A DNA stretch of 46,082 nucleotides from CAYSDL01 sp964429875. GTDB lineage: Bacteria > Fidelibacterota > Marinisomatia > SCGC-AAA003-L08 > D37C17. Shown here in pieces: positions 36,025-45,059 of this stretch. A program made the position numbers and the translations under genes. Within the stretch, counting starts at the first letter, position 1, and each line of letters opens with the position of its first letter. The stretch covers positions 1 through 46,082 of the forward strand of contig CAYSDL010000008.1 in assembly GCA_964429875.1 (NCBI GenBank), written 5' to 3'. The notes beneath the pieces are model-generated. The model had not been told where the DNA came from. It searched no databases and was given only the letters and a program-made list of their open reading frames with translations.

Positions 36025-37986
36025 TTATTCAAATGTAAATAAAACAGGCATATGGTCAGAAATATATTTCTCATAAATATCATAACTTCCCATATACTCA
36101 TCAATAGGAATGGTTCTAACTACATAGTTATCATTATCTAATAAACTATATGTTACAAAAATATGATCTAAAAAACTAAAATATGGCTCTTTTGGATAAC
36201 TTGCCTGTTCCATATCATATGTTATATCAAAAGTAGGGGAAAAATATCTTTCATCATTTAAAAATGGGTCAAAGCAATGTTCTCCTTCTGCATCCTTTAG
36301 ATCATCATTCCAATCTCCTAAGACAATATAATTTGTATGTTCACTATTTAGCATCTTATCCAAATGATCATACAACATTTGTGATGCTTTTTTTCTTCTT
36401 TCAAGACCTGAATCGCAACACTTCATATGCAAATTTATAATAGATAATCTTTTATTACTAGGAAGATATATGAGATCACATTTAAGCGGTGGTCTACCTG
36501 CAAAATTATAATCATTTTCCGCAAATAATTCTGACCTATTTACAAGCCTGATCAAATCATTTCTATAAATTATTGCCTGATCCATAAAAGATGATTGCTC
36601 TGAAATGACAAAATCATATTCTGGAAGTTTATCCATCAACTTATCAAACCACCCTCTTTGCTTAATTTCTTGAAAAGCAATGATATCAGGATATAAATCC
36701 ATAACAACCTCTGATAAAGCATCAATTGTTGAGTCTCCAAAAGTGGGGAAAAATTCACAATTCCAAGTTATCACATCAATCTTATCAGTATCTATATTTG
36801 GGACATCCCAGTTAGAAGTTAGGTTGCTGTTAGTAACATTAGACCCTCTATCACCATAATGCACACTTGACCAATCAGGAGATTTATATATCTGATTTAT
36901 AGAGTTTTCTATTTTGTCTTGTATCCAGTTATACTGCACTTTATCAAAATTAAAGTCATCAATAAATAATGTTTGGGTAATACTGTTACTTACAACATAT
37001 TCATATCCCAAAAAATTATTCTCATTAATATCATATCTCATTTTAAAATGACCAAATTCAGTGCCATTACCATAATTTTGAAATATATATGTATGATTAT
37101 TTTTATCATACCACGGTTTTCTATACCCTTTACTTATACCTCCTGATATTATGAAATCAACTTCTTTTGTATAATATCCAAGAACTAATGAATTAAAATC
37201 ATAATCTCTATCTAGTGTTTGATCATTCTTCTTAATATATTCTCTATAAATACTTCCATCATCACTATTATCTGATACTTGATCTTTTAATTCTATAAAC
37301 TTATTATACACTTTTTCTCTTTGCCATGGTATTCCAAGACTTGATAATACAATAACAATATCTACATTCTGATTCTTCAACTCATTAGCATATTTATTAA
37401 CTGCCTCTATCTCTGATGTAAAATAAATTCCATCGATATTCTTTTTTAATACAATATTTTCCATGTCAGAAGAGACAACACCTATAATTCCAATCTTAAC
37501 TCCATCAATATTAACAATCGTATAAGGCTTAAATACATGTTCTTTGCTATTATCATAAAATATATTTGATGCAACAAAAGGAAAATCAGAAATTTTTGAA
37601 AGCTGAACCAAATTTTTATACCCATAAATAAAATCTGTATTCCCTGGAACTACAGCATCATATTTAATTTTATTCATCCATTGAATCATAGTTTTTCCAC
37701 TATCAGCAATACCAAGGGGATGTCCCTGAAAAAAATTCCCTCCATCTAGAGTCAAGATATCTTGATCTAAATCAGATAGGTTTTTTTCCAAAGCTCTAAC
37801 ATATTTATAATATGCTGAGCCACCAATAATTGTAGGGGGAAAATTTGGGTTCATAAAAGCAGCTTCCTGCTCACCTATCATTCCATGGATATCATTTGTA
37901 GTTATAACATGAATTCTGCCAAAATCCAATTGATTGGATTGCAATATAGCAAATGAAAGAAAAGAAAAAAATAATCTAATTACCAT
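36025..37986 (-). CDS. Degenerate 5'-nucleotidase domain fused to intact EEP nuclease domain
   Basis: 653 residues. After a signal peptide (about 1-17), the first part (about 24-345) follows UshA/5'-nucleotidase: TTNDIHG (D32, H34), LTLDGGNFFQG, VVPGNTDF. Several active-site residues are changed: the GD Asp is N84, the catalytic His of GNHE is T117, and the later SHLG and GHSH histidines are lost (VLSSLG, SGGISKG). The second part (about 405-653) is a complete EEP domain (VITWNCEFFP, IIAFQEIK, LHMKCC, LGDWND, SFLDHI, ISDHMPV). Overlaps the acid phosphatase by seven bases. A non-catalytic binding role for the first half is inference. Confidence 0.85.
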   Translation of the reverse strand: MVIRLFFSFLSFAILQSNQLDFGRIHVITTNDIHGMIGEQEAAFMNPNFPPTIIGGSAYYKYVRALEKNLSDLDQDILTLDGGNFFQGHPLGIADSGKTMIQWMNKIKYDAVVPGNTDFIYGYKNLVQLSKISDFPFVASNIFYDNSKEHVFKPYTIVNIDGVKIGIIGVVSSDMENIVLKKNIDGIYFTSEIEAVNKYANELKNQNVDIVIVLSSLGIPWQREKVYNKFIELKDQVSDNSDDGSIYREYIKKNDQTLDRDYDFNSLVLGYYTKEVDFIISGGISKGYRKPWYDKNNHTYIFQNYGNGTEFGHFKMRYDINENNFLGYEYVVSNSITQTLFIDDFNFDKVQYNWIQDKIENSINQIYKSPDWSSVHYGDRGSNVTNSNLTSNWDVPNIDTDKIDVITWNCEFFPTFGDSTIDALSEVVMDLYPDIIAFQEIKQRGWFDKLMDKLPEYDFVISEQSSFMDQAIIYRNDLIRLVNRSELFAENDYNFAGRPPLKCDLIYLPSNKRLSIINLHMKCCDSGLERRKKASQMLYDHLDKMLNSEHTNYIVLGDWNDDLKDAEGEHCFDPFLNDERYFSPTFDITYDMEQASYPKEPYFSFLDHIFVTYSLLDNDNYVVRTIPIDEYMGSYDIYEKYISDHMPVLFTFE

Positions 37987-38630
37987 TTTCCATACATAGG
38001 ATTTGGCAGAATTATTTGATTACTTCCAAATTTATCAAATTCATTTGTTGGAAAGTCTCCCATAGCATCTCCAACATATAAAACAACATCAAATTTATCA
38101 TATTTGCTCATTCTACCTGATACTGTATATACTTCATTTCTTCTTACTGTCTTTTTATCAGCTTTATCTAATCTTAACAAATAAATATCACTTTCAGAAG
38201 AAACTTTACATTTTTTCATATTATTTATTGTTGCCTCAAGCCTAGCATCCATTCTATTGCTAATAAATATTAACTGAATTTCTTTTTCTCTTACAATATC
38301 TATAAATTCTTTTGCACCAGGAACAAGCTTAGCTTCCTCTTTTAGAACCCAAACTGCCCAGGATTCAGGATTATATGTTTCATTTTTTTCATAGAGTTCA
38401 ACTTGATACTGAGAATTATCAAGTACAGTTTCATCTAAATCCATAATTATAGCTAAATTTTTTCCATCAGTATTGTGAAGATTTTTAATTCTTTCTGTAG
38501 CTAAGCTATATGTTTGATGACAAAGTGATTCATACTCAGAAGAATTAACAACCCATCTTACATCATTTGGCAGTTTATTTTCTCCAAATAAAAAACTTAA
38601 TAATAATAAATAAATAATTCTATTAATCAT
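37980..38630 (-). CDS. Secreted HAD acid phosphatase (class IIIB, e(P4)/acid phosphatase type)
   Basis: 216 residues with a signal peptide (about 1-16; FLFGENK). The HAD motifs are complete: MDLDETVLDN (nucleophile and general acid Asp, about 64-73), FISNRMD (motif II), a Lys in RLDKADKKTVRR (motif III) and YVGDAMGDFP (motif IV). Relatives (P4, AphA-like) are 5'-nucleotidases/acid phosphatases outside the cytoplasm and release phosphate or nucleosides from NMP/NAD. No lipobox Cys is seen. It lies directly between an outer-membrane protein and the nucleotidase-EEP fusion, with overlapping ends on both sides. Confidence 0.87.
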   Translation of the reverse strand: MINRIIYLLLLSFLFGENKLPNDVRWVVNSSEYESLCHQTYSLATERIKNLHNTDGKNLAIIMDLDETVLDNSQYQVELYEKNETYNPESWAVWVLKEEAKLVPGAKEFIDIVREKEIQLIFISNRMDARLEATINNMKKCKVSSESDIYLLRLDKADKKTVRRNEVYTVSGRMSKYDKFDVVLYVGDAMGDFPTNEFDKFGSNQIILPNPMYGKW

Positions 38631-39967
38631 TAAAAATCATACCTTACAGTTGCTTGTAATATTAAATTATTTTCTCTTACTGTATCACAGCCAACATCAT
38701 CACAACTTAAATTACTTGTATCCATCATTGGGAATATATCATGATGCATATAGCTAATCATATTATAATTCATAGCAAAATCAAGCACAAGATTGTTAAA
38801 TTTCTTTCCTGTACCAAGCGTTAGTGTAGTTTTAGGGTCTAATACTATATATGGAGATTCTGAATAAACAAGTCCCGCTCTAATTGGAAAGTTTTTTAAA
38901 GAGGTATATTCAAATCCAAATCTATATTCAATTGCGCTTTCATTAAGAAACATTGCATACTGTGAATCATGATTCCATAGTCTCTTTGTCGCTTCAAATG
39001 CCATTGAAAAATCAGAATTATATTTAGGTTGATATAATAATCCAAAATTTATTTTTTTTGGTTTTTCATATGTTAAACCCTCAATATTATATTCTAACTG
39101 ATCATTTACTAAGCTAAATATAAGCGGTAAGCCTAAATGCTCTGAAATATACATTGAGCTTGTATAAGATGAAGATAATGAGGCTGCATCTTCAAATGAA
39201 AAAACTAAATTTATATCTTTAATATCAAAATCTATAGAAAAAGTTAAATAGTTGTTAGTAAAGTCATTTCTTTCTAAGAAAAATGAATTACTATAATCTG
39301 CGACATCACTCAAATTATTTTGGCTATATTCTGTATTATCAATAATACTGACATGAACACGATCTTCTATCTTAGTAGATTGCATTTGATTTATTGATAA
39401 TCCAATGGAACCTTTATCAAAAGAAAATGACATCCCAACTGAATTAACATACATATCCCCTGATGTTTTAATAATATGATATCCTATAATTGGATCATCT
39501 ATACCAATGATTCCATCCTCTAAATCTGCATCAGATCTAACTTCTTCTTCATAATTATAATTAAATGATAAAAGAGGGGCATGATTGAATCCGAAGCCCA
39601 CCTTAATATTTCCTAAACTTTGAGAATAATTTAGTCCAAAGGCATTTTTCAAATATGAATTATCATTAAAAACATAATCTGCATTAGCAAGAAAGTCCCC
39701 CCACATATCAGAAATGATCATACTTCTTCTTTCTGATATAGATAAAAAAGAAGATTGAAAATAGATTGAATTTTCTAATCTAGAGATCTTAGCAGGATTA
39801 GTTAATACAAGCATACTTGTTTGGCCTGTTGTAAGAAATGTATTACCTATAGCCATAGATCTAGATCCTCCCATATAATATTCAGAAGGAACGAGCCTAT
39901 TGAACTGGACTTGTGAAAATACACTAGATATTAGGATTACTATTATTATATATTTTTTATAAAGCAT
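38630..39967 (-). CDS. Outer-membrane protein, FadL/OMPP1-like barrel
   Basis: 445 residues: signal peptide (about 1-19), then YYMGGSRSMAIGNTFLTTGQTSMLVLTNPAKISRL, the conserved start of FadL/PorV-like barrels (GGxxxAxG..., NPA). The rest alternates in strands (KVGFGFNHAPLLSFNYNY, KINFGLLYQPKYN, FRFGFEYTSLK). The last strand is NLILQATVRYDF, a C-terminal Phe signal for BamA. A transported substrate is unknown; hydrophobic compounds for FadL, other ligands for PorV/Q. Overlaps acid phosphatase by one base and the HhH-barrel by 11. Confidence 0.75.
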   Translation of the reverse strand: MLYKKYIIIVILISSVFSQVQFNRLVPSEYYMGGSRSMAIGNTFLTTGQTSMLVLTNPAKISRLENSIYFQSSFLSISERRSMIISDMWGDFLANADYVFNDNSYLKNAFGLNYSQSLGNIKVGFGFNHAPLLSFNYNYEEEVRSDADLEDGIIGIDDPIIGYHIIKTSGDMYVNSVGMSFSFDKGSIGLSINQMQSTKIEDRVHVSIIDNTEYSQNNLSDVADYSNSFFLERNDFTNNYLTFSIDFDIKDINLVFSFEDAASLSSSYTSSMYISEHLGLPLIFSLVNDQLEYNIEGLTYEKPKKINFGLLYQPKYNSDFSMAFEATKRLWNHDSQYAMFLNESAIEYRFGFEYTSLKNFPIRAGLVYSESPYIVLDPKTTLTLGTGKKFNNLVLDFAMNYNMISYMHHDIFPMMDTSNLSCDDVGCDTVRENNLILQATVRYDF

Positions 39968-42449
39968 AATCTATCTGAATTTTATAACTAATATTATCAT
40001 CAAATACATACGGGTTATTTATTGAATATCCACTACTTGCCTGACCAGTCACAATAGTTGTAGTTGGAAAATCAGAAGAATGACTTAATTTGAAATTTAC
40101 AGTAAGCATATTTGTTGGTTTCATATTAAATGAAATCCAACTATGAGAAATACCTTGATCTGTATCAAATAATCTAAAATCATTATCTTCTATATACCAT
40201 AAAAACCCATCTGCATATACAACTCCAGCTTTCATTTTAAGATGTTTATTAAAATTGTGCTCAATACTAAATCCTATTGCACCATCTGGTTTCCCAATAT
40301 CTCCCTGACTCATTCCCCCAGAAAAAGGATTAGAATCTCCTGTTAATCTTGGTCTTGGACTAAATGTGGTATAATTCCAAGAATATAAAAACTCAAGATT
40401 ATCATAATTTGATAACCTTATCTTAAACCTAATTCTTGCTTCCTTAGTAAAATATGGACTTGGATGAGCAATATTAAAAGAACCTCTAGATTGCAATTTA
40501 TATCGGAAATATATTCTATAGTTAAATAAAGGTCTCCATTCTAATTTATTTACAATCCTAAAGTACTGTGCCTGATCTGCTTTTCTAACCCATGAATCCC
40601 ACTGTATCCCGGCAATGAGATCTTCATGAAACTGATATCTTGATTCAACATAATATCCTCTTTCCGCTTGTGGTTGTGGATTAGAAGAATATAGATTATA
40701 AAAAATGGGATCTTCTAGCCAATATGAATCTTCAAAAATAGTTGATTTGTAACGTCTATACTGAGAAAAGGATCTTTGATAAGGGTTATCATAGTCTAAA
40801 TCATAATCTCTAAATAAAACCAAAAGATTAAAATTGTCAAATTGCATATATGCATTTATAATAAATGCTGAGGGGTCACTTGCATTTTCAAGAGCGATAC
40901 TCCCATATTCTCCTTGTATACTCATATTTCCAAAGACTTTACTAAATTCAAAACCGTAAACCTTCCTGAATGATTGAGCTTCATCCCAATAATTTGAGAA
41001 ACCTGAATTTGAGTACATCGCTCTTATTTCAGGGTCAGCAGAGTTACTCATATATCCAATTTCAAAAACACCATCACCAGAATATTCATCCCAGTCATCA
41101 GAAGGATCAAATCCAGCATCATCTATATCATCATCCCCTCCAACAACTGTTTCTAGAATTTGAGGATCAAGAATTCTATCATATGAACTTTCATATATTG
41201 TAAAACCGATATTAAAACTATCATCAATAAAATATCTAAGATTTCCACCTAATGTTCTTTCTTCAACAGAATTAATCATATTTTCAAAAAATTTATTATT
41301 TTCATTTTGAGAATAGCCATAACCTAATCTTGGGGTCATATTTATAAATGTAGAAAAACTTCCATCAGCATTTATAACAGCATCTCTCATGTTATTTCCA
41401 TTTAAAAAACCATCTGAATAAAAAATTGAAAATCTCATTTTTCTACTTGATAACTGCATAGCATATCCACTAAGAACGAATTGACTCGATCTGGTTAAAT
41501 CATAAGTGATTCCTGTTTCTCTTTTTGAAAATCCATGCCCTGTTCTCCTTGGTTGAAAGGAATCTCCTGATTCAAAAATGAGACCTTGACCAAATCGTGC
41601 ATTAAAATTACCTAATATTATATTATCTATTCTAAGCCAGGGGTTTGAATCACTTAATCCTATTTTTTCAAAAGCTATAAAACCTTTATTATTATTAACA
41701 TCAGTTGGGTCACCTAGATTACTATGTTTTAATAATCCAAATTTTATTTTATCATACCCTATAAGTAATTTTGTCAAAGTTTCCGGTCTACCAACATCAA
41801 TAAAATCTATAGGGATATCTTCTTCACTTAAGCCTGCATATGATGGAATATTACGTGCCATAACACTATATCTTGCATCAACTTTTTTATTTATTTGATC
41901 TTCAAAAACAATAAAATCCAAAACATTTTTATATCCATAATAGCTAATACCAGGAGAATTTTTTAATTGGAAAGTTCCTTCAATATTACCTCTTTCTTGC
42001 TGAGTCATTATAGCAAGCACATCAATGGGACTAACATTAGGCAAAAAAGACAAATCATCATAATTCATTTTATTAATATTTTGCTGACTATAATATTTAT
42101 CTAACCAAAGTTCTGATATCCCTTCTGAACTACCTTCGCTTGATAACCACCAATCTATTTTATATGATAAATTGCTTCTTAAAGAATTGTTTTCATTTTT
42201 TATATCAGTGATATAAATATATTCTTTCAAGATTTTTAAGTCTTCAGAATTAATTGATGGGATAGCAGATAAATCATAAATAGTTTCTATTTTTCCATTT
42301 ATTAATAAATAATCATTAATATCATTTATTTTTTCTTTAGAAAATGGAAGGATTGATAAATCATTAATATCAGCATTGTTTATATCTAGCTTTTGAGATG
42401 GCAGGAGCAAACATGTCAATATAAATGATATAGAAATATATTTAATCAA
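39957..42449 (-). CDS. Outer-membrane barrel preceded by ComEA-type helix-hairpin-helix repeats
   Basis: 830 residues: signal peptide (about 1-18), two ComEA-like helix-hairpin-helix blocks (about 20-78: LDINNADINDLSILPF...KEYIYI; about 115-178: NINKMNYDDLSFLPN...YKNVLDFIVF), then a large aromatic beta-barrel (about 195-830) with strands such as YSVMARNIPSYAG and a final KIQIDYAL. HhH repeats of this type bind DNA backbone in ComEA. The architecture is known, without assigned function, in Bacteroidetes and relatives as far as I recall. DNA capture at the outer membrane is inference. Overlaps both neighbours (11 and 8 bases). Confidence 0.8.
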   Translation of the reverse strand: MIKYISISFILTCLLLPSQKLDINNADINDLSILPFSKEKINDINDYLLINGKIETIYDLSAIPSINSEDLKILKEYIYITDIKNENNSLRSNLSYKIDWWLSSEGSSEGISELWLDKYYSQQNINKMNYDDLSFLPNVSPIDVLAIMTQQERGNIEGTFQLKNSPGISYYGYKNVLDFIVFEDQINKKVDARYSVMARNIPSYAGLSEEDIPIDFIDVGRPETLTKLLIGYDKIKFGLLKHSNLGDPTDVNNNKGFIAFEKIGLSDSNPWLRIDNIILGNFNARFGQGLIFESGDSFQPRRTGHGFSKRETGITYDLTRSSQFVLSGYAMQLSSRKMRFSIFYSDGFLNGNNMRDAVINADGSFSTFINMTPRLGYGYSQNENNKFFENMINSVEERTLGGNLRYFIDDSFNIGFTIYESSYDRILDPQILETVVGGDDDIDDAGFDPSDDWDEYSGDGVFEIGYMSNSADPEIRAMYSNSGFSNYWDEAQSFRKVYGFEFSKVFGNMSIQGEYGSIALENASDPSAFIINAYMQFDNFNLLVLFRDYDLDYDNPYQRSFSQYRRYKSTIFEDSYWLEDPIFYNLYSSNPQPQAERGYYVESRYQFHEDLIAGIQWDSWVRKADQAQYFRIVNKLEWRPLFNYRIYFRYKLQSRGSFNIAHPSPYFTKEARIRFKIRLSNYDNLEFLYSWNYTTFSPRPRLTGDSNPFSGGMSQGDIGKPDGAIGFSIEHNFNKHLKMKAGVVYADGFLWYIEDNDFRLFDTDQGISHSWISFNMKPTNMLTVNFKLSHSSDFPTTTIVTGQASSGYSINNPYVFDDNISYKIQIDYAL

Positions 42450-43368
42450 AATAAACCTTCAAATTGAACATGTCTGTAATAGGAAGGACTGAATGAGTCA
42501 GTATTGAATATGATAATTCAAAATTATTTGTTTTATAGGAAAATCCTGCCCCATATCTATTTGGATTAAGTTGTATTCCTGTTCTTAATAATAAAGAAGA
42601 GGATAATTCATATTCTACTCCAAATCTAAATGAACTTTCATCAAATCCTAAAACACGTTCAACTGCAAAAGTAGTTGTTAGCTGTTCAAATGGATAATAA
42701 GTAATTCCTAAATCTAATCTTCGCGGTAAATGAGATGAGGAAGCACCCTTTGATATTTTAGGATTATTTATATTTTTAACAAATACTCCAAAACTAACTT
42801 TATCTCTTAAAGATGATAATAAACCTATATCAAGACCAAATGACTCTACTTCCCCTGCTTCTAAACCATTTTGACCATCTCCATTTGGTCCCGCTGATGC
42901 ATTCTGAAATATTTTTAAATAATTTAAATTATAACCAAATGAAATTTTTGAGTTAGCATCATCAAGCAATGATATTCCATGGCTGAAAGTAAAGGATTTT
43001 TCATTTAGTAATTTTTCATCAAATGAATTAAATCCATAGTCTGTAAATTCATCATCATAAAAATCAGATGGACCTTTATATGATGTTCCTAATTTTTGGT
43101 ATGTAAAAGCAAAATTGTTTAAAAAACCAATTGTAAAATATTGATAACTCAAAAAATCAAATCCATATAATTTAGTTCGTCCGGATAGAATTGTAATTTT
43201 TTTATCTAAATGTTTTACTCCTGCAGGATTACAAAAAACAGATTCTAAATTGTCAGGATTTGAGACTGTAGCCCCTGCAAGACCAAATGATTTTGCACTT
43301 ATAAATGATATGTCATTCAGGGCCTGTGAAAATAAAAAATTAATTAATATAAAAAATATGATTTTCAT
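42442..43368 (-). CDS. PorV/PorQ-like outer-membrane barrel
   Basis: 308 residues: signal peptide (about 1-15), then SAKSFGLAGATVSNPDNLESVFCNPAGVKHL, the N-terminal signature of PorV/PorQ/UPF0164 barrels (GxAGA...NPA). C-terminal strands (YELSSSLLLRTGIQLNPNRYGAGFSYK; LSYSILTH) support a 12-14-stranded barrel. In type IX secretion PorV shuttles cargo and PorQ helps attach it; whether this paralogue does so is not shown. It starts on the base that ends the FlgD-type protein gene. Confidence 0.8.
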   Translation of the reverse strand: MKIIFFILINFLFSQALNDISFISAKSFGLAGATVSNPDNLESVFCNPAGVKHLDKKITILSGRTKLYGFDFLSYQYFTIGFLNNFAFTYQKLGTSYKGPSDFYDDEFTDYGFNSFDEKLLNEKSFTFSHGISLLDDANSKISFGYNLNYLKIFQNASAGPNGDGQNGLEAGEVESFGLDIGLLSSLRDKVSFGVFVKNINNPKISKGASSSHLPRRLDLGITYYPFEQLTTTFAVERVLGFDESSFRFGVEYELSSSLLLRTGIQLNPNRYGAGFSYKTNNFELSYSILTHSVLPITDMFNLKVYFD

Positions 43369-45041
43369 TAATGTGCAACCCCAACAACAATAGGAGATAT
43401 ATCTGATGATGTCTCAGCTGTCTTAAAGTTTGAAGCTTCAATATGGATCAAATAGGTTCCTGGATTTACAATCTGACCTAGATGATCTCGTCCATCCCAG
43501 CTTGAAAAATCTCTTGCTCTTAAGACAGTACCTCCTGTATCATAATATCTATCTACTAAACTTGTTATAAATCTACCATCTAAGCTGAAAATTCTTATAA
43601 CAACTCTAGATTCTGAAGGAAATGAATACATAAAATTAATTCTTTCTCCAATCGAAGGGATAAGAACATAGGGAGCAACAACAATCTCAGCAGACAGGAC
43701 TTGATCGTTTTCAATAAACTCTCCTTGTGTATGATACCTAATAAAATCATCAATACTGCTTTCTTGCCCAATAGTTATAATTTGGGCTTTACCATCACAT
43801 GTTCCTGTATCAGGATATTCTCCAACTACACCATGCACAGAAACTACATATTCTGTATAATTATAAGGATCAACTAAATAATCAAGGTATGATTCATTAA
43901 TTTGCCACGATTCTGAGCCTTCACCAGGAAGCACTTCAATCATAAAACCATTATCATCAATAATAGATAAAATCCAAAAAGTTGATGTTATTTGAGCATA
44001 TTCAATAATCTTACCTGATACTTTAACTTCATCACCTATAGTATTACAAGATCCTATAGAAAAATCTGTTACTATATCTTCAATGGTTGTATCAGTAAAA
44101 TTCAAACAACTACCTTGATCCATCGTTGCTTCAGAATCATAGTTGTCATAGTTAGAATCTAGACAACCCCAATTATGACAACTATACTCACAACTGCCAT
44201 CATCCTCTTCAGCATTTTCATCATAATTACATGCTATATCATCAGTGCACCCAATAATTGGTTCAGGTAGTGCAGGATTAAGAATTATCTCCCATGATTG
44301 ATTAAATATCTCACTGGTCTCATCATGTTCCGTTATGCCATTTCCAGTGATATTATTAGAGGGACCACTTTCCCCATTTTCAGTTGTTGATTTTCTAACA
44401 TAAGAATAATCTGAATTATGAGCTTCTAAAATATGATCAGCCTGGATATTAAAGGGAGTATCATTCTCATAGGTCAATACATCAGTCTTATCAATACCAT
44501 AAAAATCAAGCCCTTGAGAATCTCCCCAATAAAAATAATCAACATCTTGTACAATTGAACTAGAACCATCCCAATAAAATAATATTAAAGATTCATAATT
44601 ATCAGCTAAGTTAGCAGATGATCCAATTGTAACTTGACCATCAACAGCATCAAGCATATCATCTGTTAAAGTTAAATCAGGACTATAAGAATAATAACTA
44701 TTAAAGGTAGATACGTCCTTAATGCTTATCGTAATAGTCTGTCCGGGATTAATATCAATATCTGGAAATCTAGCTATAAAATCACTAGAAAATCCTGACC
44801 AATAATTATTGCCTGTAGGCAAATTATAATAGTTTATATTGGCATCTCCAGATTCTGCATCAGAAAGATAATAATCAGATAAATTAAGTGATCCTTCTGT
44901 AGGATTATGAATAGCTATTACTTCTGCTTCATCAGGAGTGATGGTGATTTGAGTAAAAATAATATGGTCAGCTTCTTGAGATAAGCAAACACAAAATGAT
45001 AAAACAATAAAAAATGAAGTTGAAAAATATTTATACATCAA
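43368..45041 (-). CDS. Secreted lamin-tail / OB-fold / FlgD-Ig-like protein
   Basis: 557 residues. Signal peptide (about 1-21); a lamin-tail-like domain (about 25-135; FTQITITPDEAEVIAIHNPTEG, NLSDYYLSDAE); two GCTDDIACNYDENAEEDDGSC-type Cys-rich units (about 265-312); an OB-fold-like segment (about 320-430; VKVSGKIIEYAQ, WILSIIDDNGFMIEVLPGE); and a FlgD-Ig-like C-terminal domain (about 465-557; VVIRIFSLDGRFITSLVD, WDGRDHLGQIVNPGTYLIHIEA). The last type serves as a secretion/anchoring signal in several FCB bacteria. LTD plus OB is the accessory part of ExeM-like DNases; here no nuclease domain is attached. Function inferred only. Confidence 0.8.
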   Translation of the reverse strand: MMYKYFSTSFFIVLSFCVCLSQEADHIIFTQITITPDEAEVIAIHNPTEGSLNLSDYYLSDAESGDANINYYNLPTGNNYWSGFSSDFIARFPDIDINPGQTITISIKDVSTFNSYYSYSPDLTLTDDMLDAVDGQVTIGSSANLADNYESLILFYWDGSSSIVQDVDYFYWGDSQGLDFYGIDKTDVLTYENDTPFNIQADHILEAHNSDYSYVRKSTTENGESGPSNNITGNGITEHDETSEIFNQSWEIILNPALPEPIIGCTDDIACNYDENAEEDDGSCEYSCHNWGCLDSNYDNYDSEATMDQGSCLNFTDTTIEDIVTDFSIGSCNTIGDEVKVSGKIIEYAQITSTFWILSIIDDNGFMIEVLPGEGSESWQINESYLDYLVDPYNYTEYVVSVHGVVGEYPDTGTCDGKAQIITIGQESSIDDFIRYHTQGEFIENDQVLSAEIVVAPYVLIPSIGERINFMYSFPSESRVVIRIFSLDGRFITSLVDRYYDTGGTVLRARDFSSWDGRDHLGQIVNPGTYLIHIEASNFKTAETSSDISPIVVGVAH

Positions 45042-45059
45042 TTATAATTTGAAATGAAA

